A stretch of 47,656 bases of DNA. It comes from CAKVOD01 sp964606505 (GTDB lineage: Bacteria > Bacillota > Clostridia > Christensenellales > UBA1242). A program made the position numbers and the translations under genes. The stretch covers positions 1 through 47,656 of the forward strand of contig CAZSGM010000009.1 of NCBI GenBank assembly GCA_964606505.1, read 5' to 3'. The notes under the pieces are model-generated. The model did not search any database and was not told the origin of the DNA. It saw only the letters and a program-made list of their open reading frames with translations. Position 1 is the stretch's first letter. The number at the start of each line of letters is the position of its first letter. Positions 1 to 7,698 of this stretch are shown one piece after another.

Positions 1-214
1 TACTCGTTTTTTTGACATTTTTTGCCCGTTTTCGTAAACCTACCCGCGTGTGTCGTAACCTTACTTTTGCCTACAAGCCGCAGAAACACTGGCTTTTTCG
101 CAAACTCGGGGAGTTTCAACCAATTTTACAAACTTTTAACATTTTTACTAACTTTCATTTTTTTCCCTAACTCACAGAACTTTTAGTAAAACAACATTCC
201 ATAAAATACGCCCC
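1..214. other. Non-coding stretch downstream of the Cys-rich gene
   Basis: This pyrimidine-rich stretch on the plus strand follows the stop of the minus-strand Cys-rich gene. I see no convincing reading frame, hairpin with a T-tract, or RNA gene in it. The window edge may cut a neighbour's upstream region. Confidence 0.4.
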
Positions 215-1912
215 CTACCAACAGCGGCGCGGCAGCAACGCCGCCAGTTCCGCCTGACACCGACTGACGCCGAACGCAACAGCCACCAGCGCACCATAAA
301 CGCCCCGCGCGCACGGCAGCGACTGCAACAGCGCAATATCCCGCAAAACGTCCCCCAACTCACAAACGCACGCATCCACCCCCTGCAAAAACCCGCATTT
401 CGGCACCGCAAACCCGCTCGCGCACACAGGTTTTTCGTCGCAAACCCTCTTAGTAACCGCCAACATCGCCACGGCAAGCATATTAAGGTTTTGCTTAACA
501 GAACATACCGCCTCAAACGCACACTCGTTCGGCGCGCAATTCCCTAAGTGCCCAACCATCTGCGCCACCCGCAACAACCGAAAATAGATTTCGCGCGAAA
601 GTTGCTTACAACTCGGCGGGCAGTGCGGAACTGGTCTACAACCCCAACTCGGCGGGCAATCAGGTTGTTTCCCCCAATTTTGCGCGCAGTCAGTGCGACT
701 CCCGCAATTTACCTCGCAATCGCCACCCCCGTTCCAATTCGGTGCGCTAATGTGCCCACAATCGCATTGCGGCGCGCAATTGCCACAGCGTCCGCATTTT
801 GACGACCGCTCAGAACCCTCACAATTCGCGGTGCAATCGCAGTTCCCGCGGTTCGGCAAACATTCGCCATTCCCACCCCAATTTGGCGCAAAATTGTGCT
901 TGCAACCGTACCTTGGCGCGCATTCGGGGCTGCAATCGCAATTCGGCACGCAATCTGGGTTGCATTTCGGCGGGCAGTCGCGCCAAGCGGACTCCGAGCA
1001 GCCAAACAGACGTTCCCAATCGCACTCGCTCGGGCTACCGTGATGTGGTTTTGGCGGCGGACACGGACAAAAACGCGCGTACGGCTCGCCACAGCGCCGC
1101 TCGATTTCAAACGCGCCGTAGTTGTTGCCCACCTTAATGCGCCCACAATCAGCCGCGCGCACGCCCGCAAATTTGCGGTTCAGCTCCTCAAAAATTGCGT
1201 CGATTTCGGAACATTCACTCCCAAACAACCCCCGCTCCGTCCGTAATTTCGTCGCCCCCACACAGTTGCCGCGTCCATAACACCCACTCCCGCAACACTC
1301 CGCACCCGTGCCACCAGCACGCACATCGTCTCGCCACCCGCGTTCCGCCTCTCTATTTACTAAGTTAACAACACAGCCCGCCGCCTCTCTACCCTCCGCA
1401 CCCGCGTACCCGCCACGCGTCGCGCCATTCTCAAAAACTCGCTCTCTCGTCCCCGCACAGCTGCCGCACACACCCGCCCCGTACCCTACCACAGTTTCGT
1501 CTGCGCCAACCACCTCTTCAGCAATAAGGTTATCCTTATTTATATAGTCGTCAAAAATACACTCCGCCCCATCGCAAAATCCAGCATTTGAAATCACAAT
1601 TGAGCAAAAAGTTTTGTCGTCCCCAAATAATTCCCCCGCGCCCTCAACCAAATCGCGACTTTCGCAATCCATCGCGCCGCTGTTTGTGTCGCCGCCGAAC
1701 AGCAACGACTCACTACCATTTTTGCTCGCGCCCGCGCCTGAGGTTGCGCCAAAATCAGTTGCCGCGTTCGCGCCCGCCGCTTCGTCTACACAATCTACGT
1801 ATTTCTCGCTCTCTGCCTCGTCGCCTGCGTAACTCTCCTCAGTGGCTCCTGTTTCGCAAAAGTCGCCTGCCGTAACACTCATAAAAGTCTTTTCATCTCC
1901 AAACATTTCCAT
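215..1912 (-). CDS. Large cysteine-rich repeat protein, function unknown
   Basis: The frame encodes 565 aa with no family I recognise. Residues about 1-270 are Gly/Ala/Glu-rich with scattered Cys and hold an internal duplication: FGDEKTF near the N-terminus recurs as FGDDKTF about 90 residues on, each followed by a GxFC-type motif. Residues about 275-437 are extremely Cys/Pro/Asn/Gly-rich, with imperfect repeats built on CAP, CDC and APNWxGxG(E/D)C. The last about 125 residues look helical (KQLSREIYFRLL onward) but still contain many Cys. There is no signal peptide or membrane segment. The start at 1912 has a GGGAG ribosome site 6 nt upstream. The gene is GC-richer than most of the window. 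A spore-coat or exosporium-like crosslinked protein, or a metal-binding protein, are both guesses from composition; neither is shown. The low stop density on the opposite strand makes several spurious plus-strand frames here. Confidence 0.75.
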   Translation of the reverse strand: MEMFGDEKTFMSVTAGDFCETGATEESYAGDEAESEKYVDCVDEAAGANAATDFGATSGAGASKNGSESLLFGGDTNSGAMDCESRDLVEGAGELFGDDKTFCSIVISNAGFCDGAECIFDDYINKDNLIAEEVVGADETVVGYGAGVCGSCAGTRERVFENGATRGGYAGAEGREAAGCVVNLVNREAERGWRDDVRAGGTGAECCGSGCYGRGNCVGATKLRTERGLFGSECSEIDAIFEELNRKFAGVRAADCGRIKVGNNYGAFEIERRCGEPYARFCPCPPPKPHHGSPSECDWERLFGCSESAWRDCPPKCNPDCVPNCDCSPECAPRYGCKHNFAPNWGGNGECLPNRGNCDCTANCEGSERSSKCGRCGNCAPQCDCGHISAPNWNGGGDCEVNCGSRTDCAQNWGKQPDCPPSWGCRPVPHCPPSCKQLSREIYFRLLRVAQMVGHLGNCAPNECAFEAVCSVKQNLNMLAVAMLAVTKRVCDEKPVCASGFAVPKCGFLQGVDACVCELGDVLRDIALLQSLPCARGVYGALVAVAFGVSRCQAELAALLPRRCW

Positions 1913-2169
1913 AAATCACTCCCAAACAAATATATGCCCAACCCCTCGTTCTCGTTCCCAAACCCCGCACCAGCACGCTAACAAAACCACCCGCCAGCAG
2001 CGCGTTTCGCCGCAAGCCTGCGCAGCCGCCGCGCGCCCTGCAAAATGCCTGCTGCCTGCAAAGCGCACAAAGTACCTACACCACCGCACAGCCCGCGCAC
2101 GCAACTGCGCAATCAGTTACCATCCCGCGCCACACTACCAAGGCGCCGCCACACAGCCCGCGCACGCCG
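1913..2169 (-). other. GC-rich spacer with a direct repeat upstream of the Cys-rich gene
   Basis: No frame with a ribosome site was found between the Cys-rich gene and the small frame at 2170. A minus-strand frame at 1916-2104 would need a TTG start and lacks a ribosome site. The 16-mer GCGTGCGCGGGCTGTG (minus strand) occurs twice, near 2091-2106 and 2153-2168, about 62 nt apart. The spacer probably forms the leader of the Cys-rich gene. Confidence 0.4.
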
Positions 2170-2361
2170 CTACTCGCCAAAAAGCGTTGAGCAGAAACAA
2201 AAGGAGAAGCAGAAACTCGCAAACAGTGCGCTTAAAGTTATTGGCTGCTGCAACACCAGTAACCACTTCGCAAAGTTCACGCCGCAGTAACCCGCATAGA
2301 TGGCAATTCGCTTGCCAACGCTTTGCTGCGCCGTCGCTCGCGCACACCTAGCAACATCCAT
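2170..2361 (-). CDS. Possible 63-aa Cys-containing small protein
   Basis: The ATG at 2361 (MDVARCARATAQQ) sits 5 nt downstream of an unusually strong GGGGGAG ribosome site, which is the main reason for listing it. The frame has a hydrophobic C-terminal half containing FCFSFCFC. Just upstream, 2379-2395 holds an inverted repeat TTTACA-N4-TGTAAA that could be an operator. It lies upstream of the Cys-rich gene on the same strand and may share its transcript. No family is recognised, and the biased composition of the region means it could be chance. Confidence 0.3.
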   Translation of the reverse strand: MDVARCARATAQQSVGKRIAIYAGYCGVNFAKWLLVLQQPITLSALFASFCFSFCFCSTLFGE

Positions 2362-2470
2362 ATCTTCTCCCCCTCGTTTACATTCTTTGTAAAATATTTG
2401 TATGCGCAACCAAGTTTTTATGTGAGAATGCAGCAATTAATAATGTCGCAAAAAAATGATAAAACCATTA

Positions 2471-2499
2471 AAAAAACTGCAATTATAGTATTGCAGTTG
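2471..2499 (-). terminator. Intrinsic terminator of leuS
   Basis: A perfect 9-bp stem (AACTGCAAT / ATTGCAGTT) with a 6-nt loop is followed on the minus strand by a T-run. It lies about 90 nt beyond the leuS stop. Confidence 0.8.
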
Positions 2500-2587
2500 T
2501 AAAAATTTATCATTATTCAATTAAATTAATTAAAATTTAAAAAATCAATCATTCTCTATTAAAATTAATCATTATTCAATAATCCCA

Positions 2588-4999
2588 TTACAAAATAATG
2601 TTGACAATTCTTTCTGGGACGGCGATAACCTTCTTGCAGTTGAGCGGCAAATCAACGATTATGCCAAGACTCCCCGTCTGCGCAAGTTTCTCGACCTCAG
2701 CGAGCGCAACACTCTTAAGTTCCTCAACCCCCAGTCCGCGTGCAACGGTTACCTTCGCGCGAATTTTCCCGTTTACCTGCACAGGGATTTCAACATTGTC
2801 AGCCGTCGCCTTTGCCGCGTCGAACTTAGGCCACTCCGCGTACGCAATCGACGCGTCGTTCCCGAGTTTCTGCCAAAGTTCCTCAGTAACAAACGGCGCA
2901 ATCGGGTTCAACAATTTCAGCAGGTTCAACGCATACTCGCGCGGGAAAACCTCCTCTTTGTACACCGCATTGACGAAAATCATAATCTGGCTAATAGCGG
3001 TATTGTAACTCATCTCTTCGTAGTCCTCGGTAACCTTTTTAACCGTCTGATGATACACAAGTTCCAAATTAGGGTTTGCCTCGTCCTTAATCTTGCCGCT
3101 CTCGTCGTAAAGCCTCCAAACGCGCTCAATGAACTTGCGCGCGCCGTCAAGCCCGTTCTCGTTCCACGGTTTCGTATCTTGAATTGGCCCCATAAACATC
3201 TCATAAAGTCGCAGTGCGTCCGCGCCGTGCGATTGTACGCAGGTGTCGGGGTTGATAACGTTCCCTTTGCTCTTGCTCATCTTTTGTGAGTCGGTACCCA
3301 AAATCATACCTTGGTGCACGAGTTTTGCAAACGGCTCAGCGCAAGGCGAATAACCCTTGTCAAACAGGAAGTTGTTCCACATCCTTGAGTACAGCAAGTG
3401 CCCGACGGCGTGTTCCGCGCCGCCGACGTACAGGTCGACAGGCATCCAGTGTTTAAGCAGGTCGTAGTCGGCAAGCACCTTGTCGTTGTGCGGGTCAATA
3501 TATCTCAAGAAATACCAGCTAGACGCCGCGCTACCCGGCATTGTGTTGGTTTCGCGCACGCCCTTAACGCCGTCCACAACGACGTTCTTCCACTCGGTCG
3601 CGTTGTCAAGTGGCGCGTTCCCGTTATGACCGCGGTAGTCGTCAACCATCGGCAGTTCGAGCGGGAGGCTTTTCTCAAGCACAACTTCCCCGTTCTCGAG
3701 GTAGATGACAGGCATAGGTTCGCCCCAGTAACGCTGACGCGCAAAAATCCAGTCGCGCATTTTGTACGTGGTTTTACCTGCGCCAACACCCTTTTCCTCA
3801 AGCCACGCAATCGCGCGCGCAATCCCATCCTCTTTATTTAGCCCGTCCAAAAACTCCGAGTTAATGTGCGCCCCGTCGCCCTCAAACGCCTCGTTTTCAA
3901 TATCGCCGCCTGCCAAAACCTCGACAATCGGCAAGTTATACTTCTTCGCAAACTCGTAGTCCCTGCCGTCGTGCGCAGGCACTGCCATAATCGCGCCCGT
4001 CCCGTACGACGCCATAACATAGTCGGCGATGTAAATAGGGATTTTCTTGTTATTCATTGGGTTGATAGCGTATGCACCCGTGAAAACGCCCGTTTTTTCT
4101 TTATTTAACTGCCCGCGCTCAAGGTCGGACTTAGATGCGCAAACCGCTTGGTACGCCTTAACTTCCTCTCGTTGCGCGTCGGTCGTGATTACGTCTACAA
4201 GTTTATGCTCAGGGGCAAGCACGCAATATGTTGCGCCAAACATCGTATCGGGACGCGTCGTAAATACTTCAAAGGTTTCGTCTATTCCGTCGACTTTGAA
4301 CTTGACCTGCGCGCCCTTTGACTTGCCAATCCAGTTGGTTTGCATATCAAGCGTCGACTTCGGCCAGTCGAGTTTGTCCATATTCTCCAAAAATCTCTCG
4401 CAGTAGTCGGTTATTTTGACGACCCACTGCTTCATATTTTTTTTGACGACAGGAAAACCGCCGCGCTCCGACTTCCCGTCGATAACCTCGTCGTTGGCGA
4501 GCACTGTTCCCAGTTCCTCGCACCAGTTGACCGGCATATCAACGCGTTTTGCAAGCCCCGCCTTGTAAAGTTCCTCAAAAATCCACTGCGTCCACTTATA
4601 ATACTCAGGTTCGCAGGTCGAGATAACCTTTGACCAGTCCGCCGAAAGCCCGAGTTTCTTCATTTGCTCGGTGAACGTCGCGATGTTTTTGTTCGTGAAG
4701 CCTGCGGGGTGGTTCCCCGTCTTAATCGCAAACTGTTCAGCAGGCAGCCCGTACGAATCAAAGCCTGCGGGGTGTAGCACGTTGTACCCCTGCATACGTT
4801 TCATTCGCGCCATTGCGTCCGTCGCTGTGTAACCCTCTACGTGCCCGACGTGCAGCCCGTCGCCTGACGGATACGGAAACATATCCAGCACGTAATATTT
4901 AGGCTTACTAAAGTCCCTAACGTCGGTGTAGAAAGTGTTGTTGTCCTCCCAGTACTTCCTCCACTTACGCTCTATTTCACTGTGATTGTAATTGCTCAT
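2588..4999 (-). CDS. leuS: Leucyl-tRNA synthetase
   Basis: This cytoplasmic class I aminoacyl-tRNA synthetase charges tRNA-Leu with leucine using ATP. The 803-aa length is normal for bacterial LeuRS. The class I signature PYPSGDGLHVGH is at residues 43-53, and the KMSKS loop reads QKMSKSKGN. The CP1 editing domain contains the expected TTRPDTMFGAT and GTGAIMAVPAHDGRD blocks, so editing should be intact. The start at 4999 is preceded by GAGGT 8 nt upstream. The gene has its own consensus promoter at 5102-5130 and terminator at 2471-2499, so it is a single-gene unit. No T-box sequence is visible in its short leader, which is unusual enough in this group to note. Confidence 0.98.
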   Translation of the reverse strand: MSNYNHSEIERKWRKYWEDNNTFYTDVRDFSKPKYYVLDMFPYPSGDGLHVGHVEGYTATDAMARMKRMQGYNVLHPAGFDSYGLPAEQFAIKTGNHPAGFTNKNIATFTEQMKKLGLSADWSKVISTCEPEYYKWTQWIFEELYKAGLAKRVDMPVNWCEELGTVLANDEVIDGKSERGGFPVVKKNMKQWVVKITDYCERFLENMDKLDWPKSTLDMQTNWIGKSKGAQVKFKVDGIDETFEVFTTRPDTMFGATYCVLAPEHKLVDVITTDAQREEVKAYQAVCASKSDLERGQLNKEKTGVFTGAYAINPMNNKKIPIYIADYVMASYGTGAIMAVPAHDGRDYEFAKKYNLPIVEVLAGGDIENEAFEGDGAHINSEFLDGLNKEDGIARAIAWLEEKGVGAGKTTYKMRDWIFARQRYWGEPMPVIYLENGEVVLEKSLPLELPMVDDYRGHNGNAPLDNATEWKNVVVDGVKGVRETNTMPGSAASSWYFLRYIDPHNDKVLADYDLLKHWMPVDLYVGGAEHAVGHLLYSRMWNNFLFDKGYSPCAEPFAKLVHQGMILGTDSQKMSKSKGNVINPDTCVQSHGADALRLYEMFMGPIQDTKPWNENGLDGARKFIERVWRLYDESGKIKDEANPNLELVYHQTVKKVTEDYEEMSYNTAISQIMIFVNAVYKEEVFPREYALNLLKLLNPIAPFVTEELWQKLGNDASIAYAEWPKFDAAKATADNVEIPVQVNGKIRAKVTVARGLGVEELKSVALAEVEKLAQTGSLGIIVDLPLNCKKVIAVPERIVNIIL

Positions 5000-5016
5000 T
5001 TTGTTACCTCAATTAA

Positions 5017-5030
5017 TTGGCGCGCGCCAA
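5017..5030. promoter_or_regulatory. 14-bp perfect palindrome in the leuS leader
   Basis: TTGGCGCGCGCCAA lies in the leuS 5' leader, 18 nt before the start codon and just upstream of the ribosome site. In RNA it could fold as a short hairpin next to the Shine-Dalgarno; in DNA it could be a protein site. Function is not shown. Confidence 0.4.
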
Positions 5031-5101
5031 ACAACACTCCCACTTGACACCGCCAAAACCTTTTAAATTTTGTATTATTTATTCAATAATTTCAATTACT
5101 A

Positions 5102-5130
5102 AGTATACCCTAATTTGGCGATTATGTCAA
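5102..5130 (-). promoter_or_regulatory. Consensus vegetative promoter of leuS
   Basis: On the minus strand a TTGACA -35 box and TATACT -10 box are separated by exactly 17 nt. The predicted start near 5095 gives a leader of about 95 nt. Confidence 0.85.
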
Positions 5131-5178
5131 CTATTTCGCCCTCTCTACTTGCGTCCCTGCCCGCCATGTTGTTGCATA

Positions 5179-5214
5179 AAAAAAATTACAACCATTTCTG
5201 ATTGTAATTTTTTT
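5179..5214 (-). terminator. Terminator of the VirB6-like gene
   Basis: A 13-bp A/T-rich perfect stem (arms containing ATTACAA and TTGTAAT) with a 10-nt loop ends in a run of T on the minus strand. It is symmetrical enough to work in both directions. It separates the VirB6-like gene from the leuS promoter. Confidence 0.75.
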
Positions 5215-5280
5215 CAAGCCTTAAAGACTAACCGATTATTATAGGAATGTCTACATTAGGTATTAAACCTATTAAAATCA

Positions 5281-7350
5281 TTATTTAGTGCCTTTGTCAT
5301 CAGTGTCTTTTTTAGTGTCTTTTTTGAAACCCTTTTTAGACTCTTTCTTGGATTCTTTCTTAGGTTCTTTTAATTTTCTAGATGCCTTCAAATCCTTTTC
5401 AGTCGTTTTAAGGTTTCCCTTTAATTTCTTATTTGTCGAAGTTTCAGCCTCGTGTTCCGACTGTCCAAGTAACATATACCCCTCTTTCATGTTCTTCCTC
5501 AAATCTTCGTTAGCATAATCCTTACGTGCTGCCTTATACTTCTTCATTTCCTGAGTTTCGTATTTATTGCCCACTTCGCTTTTTACTGCGTTGGCAGACA
5601 ATCTGCGTGGACTCTTCAATGTAGCTTTATTCTTAGCACGCTTCAATACGCCTTGCTTTGAAGCATTATTTTTGTTTACGTCGTAAACTCCGCCTTTCTT
5701 CAATGCCTCATTAGCACCTGCTGCAATATGGCTTTGAGCGGTTGAAAGTTTATCACTCTTACCCATAACTCTGCTGCGCAATGTTGCCTTGCCCTTGTCG
5801 GCTGCCATTTGTTCAGCAACGGCGCGACGGCTACCCAGATAGCCTACCTCACCTGCATCGCGAAGTCCCTTAGCAGCAGCCTTGTAAGCAGATTTCTTGT
5901 CTTTTGCTTCTTGTCTTGTCTGCTTGTTCTGCTTATGGTTTGCCATTCCAGTTTTAATCTGATTCTTAGCAGTTTGCCCTGCTTTGTGAACAGTGTTTGC
6001 TTTTTCAGCAACATTTGCGATTTCCTTCTTGGCTTCATCTCTAACGTTTTCGCCGCGACCTTGCAATCCGCCTTTATCGCTTCCTGTTACAAGTTCATCC
6101 AAGAGTTTGGAGTAATCCTTAATAATCAAGGAGCCGCACATAATAAACAGGATGTGCGCAAACGAGTTAAACAAGTCGCAGGTCAACTTCCCGTACGCCT
6201 TAATCTCCTCCGCCGTATAGAACAAGTCAATATTTTGGAGCAGCGGCGCAACAATGAAGAAGAAGTTGAGCGCAACAACCGTACCGTACATACAAATTGT
6301 GCTTTGGATGAACTTTTTCGCCCAGTTCCCAAAGGCTTTACCGCCATCCAGCGGCATTAGTGCAATAAACGGCGGCGATATGGCGAATAAGATTGTTATC
6401 TCAAACAACCTCTGCACAACGCCCATTGCCGCCACTAACAGTGTCGTCGTAATAAAGAAACACGACACAAACGCGAACAGCCAGTTAAATTTAGATAGGT
6501 CGTAATACACATACACAAGGTCTGTGTTCATATAGTCAAACTGCGTAACCGTCCCTATCGAATTTTGGTGGAACATAAAGCCGCAGCCTGCCATTGAGTC
6601 GTTAATAGTAAGTTCCTGATCATCAATATCGAGTTTCGACGCAAACGCCTTATCAATCTTGTCCGCGGCGGTCTCAGCCGTCAGCGAACCTGTGTTGTCG
6701 TCGATAAATATACCAAAGTTCAGCCCCTCCGTCGAGGCTAGCGTCGCGGCAAAGTCCGAGTTCAACCGGGCTCGGTTAGAATTCATAGCACTTGCGCTAA
6801 ACAACTCCCCCGAAATGGTCAGCGAGTCGCTAATTCGCGTGGCTTGGTCAATCGTCCTAAGTAGGCCGTTTGAAACGAACACGCCAAAGTAACAAACAAC
6901 TGGCACGAACGCAAAGGAGATAAGCGCCTTAAACGCCTGCCCGATAACGGGTCCAACCGCCGTTTCCTTGGAGTCTTTCGCCTTGTAGTGGTTTCTAACA
7001 ATCGCAATAAACGTCGCCATAAACACCATAACGACCGCGACGACGGTCAGCGATATCAGCACGTCGGTAACCGCTTTTTGCTGGAACAGCCACCACGCAA
7101 TGTCGCCCGAAATGGCATTACCGCTATACGAAACGGTGTCAAGACCGGCAATTTTTCTAAACAAAAGTTGGACGAAATCAATAATAATAAAGAATACCTT
7201 TAAGATTTCATAAACTAGCTTATAAATAAGCGAAAGAAAGTAATCAATATATTGTCCGATACGGTCGCTAAACCAGTTCGCAACGCCACTGAAAATGTTT
7301 CCAATTCCATTGACGAAATCACCGAACACACTAAGTACCTGTGAATTCAT
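5281..7350 (-). CDS. VirB6/TrbL-like conjugation-type membrane protein with Lys-rich tail
   Basis: The 689-aa protein has N-terminal membrane segments (about residues 30-75 and 90-160), then a soluble loop of about 120 residues, then a second membrane block (about 285-410). This layout and the flavour of the sequence resemble VirB6/TrbL channel proteins and the Mbov_0396-type proteins of Mycoplasma conjugative elements; I infer the family from topology and neighbours, not from a search. Residues about 425-689 form a basic, low-complexity cytoplasmic tail ending in KESKKESKKGFKKDTKKD. The start at 7350 has GGAGG 5 nt upstream. The gene has its own promoter and terminator. A VirB2-like pilin gene lies 3 kb upstream on the same strand with a large lipoprotein gene between. 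No VirB4 or VirD4 ATPase is in the window. Confidence 0.6.
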   Translation of the reverse strand: MNSQVLSVFGDFVNGIGNIFSGVANWFSDRIGQYIDYFLSLIYKLVYEILKVFFIIIDFVQLLFRKIAGLDTVSYSGNAISGDIAWWLFQQKAVTDVLISLTVVAVVMVFMATFIAIVRNHYKAKDSKETAVGPVIGQAFKALISFAFVPVVCYFGVFVSNGLLRTIDQATRISDSLTISGELFSASAMNSNRARLNSDFAATLASTEGLNFGIFIDDNTGSLTAETAADKIDKAFASKLDIDDQELTINDSMAGCGFMFHQNSIGTVTQFDYMNTDLVYVYYDLSKFNWLFAFVSCFFITTTLLVAAMGVVQRLFEITILFAISPPFIALMPLDGGKAFGNWAKKFIQSTICMYGTVVALNFFFIVAPLLQNIDLFYTAEEIKAYGKLTCDLFNSFAHILFIMCGSLIIKDYSKLLDELVTGSDKGGLQGRGENVRDEAKKEIANVAEKANTVHKAGQTAKNQIKTGMANHKQNKQTRQEAKDKKSAYKAAAKGLRDAGEVGYLGSRRAVAEQMAADKGKATLRSRVMGKSDKLSTAQSHIAAGANEALKKGGVYDVNKNNASKQGVLKRAKNKATLKSPRRLSANAVKSEVGNKYETQEMKKYKAARKDYANEDLRKNMKEGYMLLGQSEHEAETSTNKKLKGNLKTTEKDLKASRKLKEPKKESKKESKKGFKKDTKKDTDDKGTK

Positions 7351-7502
7351 TTTTCCTCCATCTTTTGCAATTTTTAGTCAACTTTCGCGCCCGCAAAACG
7401 CAGCGCGTCCCCACGCCAATGCAACAAGATATTTAAGCGAGTCCACAAACTTTCCCCTAAAAACAACGCCTCATCACATTAGTTTTTTATAATAGTTAAG
7501 AT

Positions 7503-7530
7503 ATTATACCAAATTTTTAAAAAAAATCAA
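7503..7530 (-). promoter_or_regulatory. Promoter of the VirB6-like gene
   Basis: The minus strand has TTGATT, 16 nt, then TATAAT. The predicted start near 7496 leaves a leader of about 145 nt before the GGAGG site. Confidence 0.65.
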
Positions 7531-7544
7531 CCCTATTTGACATA

Positions 7545-7690
7545 TTTTTCAACATTTTCGCTAACTTAAACATATATTTGCCAAACTTCGACAATTTATT
7601 TGTCAAACTTTGACGTACTATTTAACAAAGTTCGGCATTTTTTTATTAAGTTCAACACATTAGCAAAGATTGGTGCATTTTAGCAAAGTT
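7545..7690. repeat. Degenerate ~22-nt A/T repeats between lipoprotein and VirB6-like gene
   Basis: On the minus strand, at least four units about 22 nt long share a core like GTCRAAGTTTGRCAAATA. They sit between the lipoprotein stop and the promoter of the next gene. I found no terminator hairpin with a T-run here. The same kind of A/T periodicity recurs at 12243-12536. Confidence 0.45.
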
Positions 7691-7698
7691 AAGTTTTC

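Noticed and set aside
548..1875. Several plus-strand frames opposite the Cys-rich gene
   Set aside because: They have no ribosome sites, overlap each other, and arise because the GC-rich, repeat-rich minus-strand gene leaves few stops on the opposite strand.
5000..5280. T-box riboswitch before leuS
   Set aside because: No complement of the T-box core (AGGGTGGNACCGCG) is visible, and the leader from the promoter is only about 95 nt.
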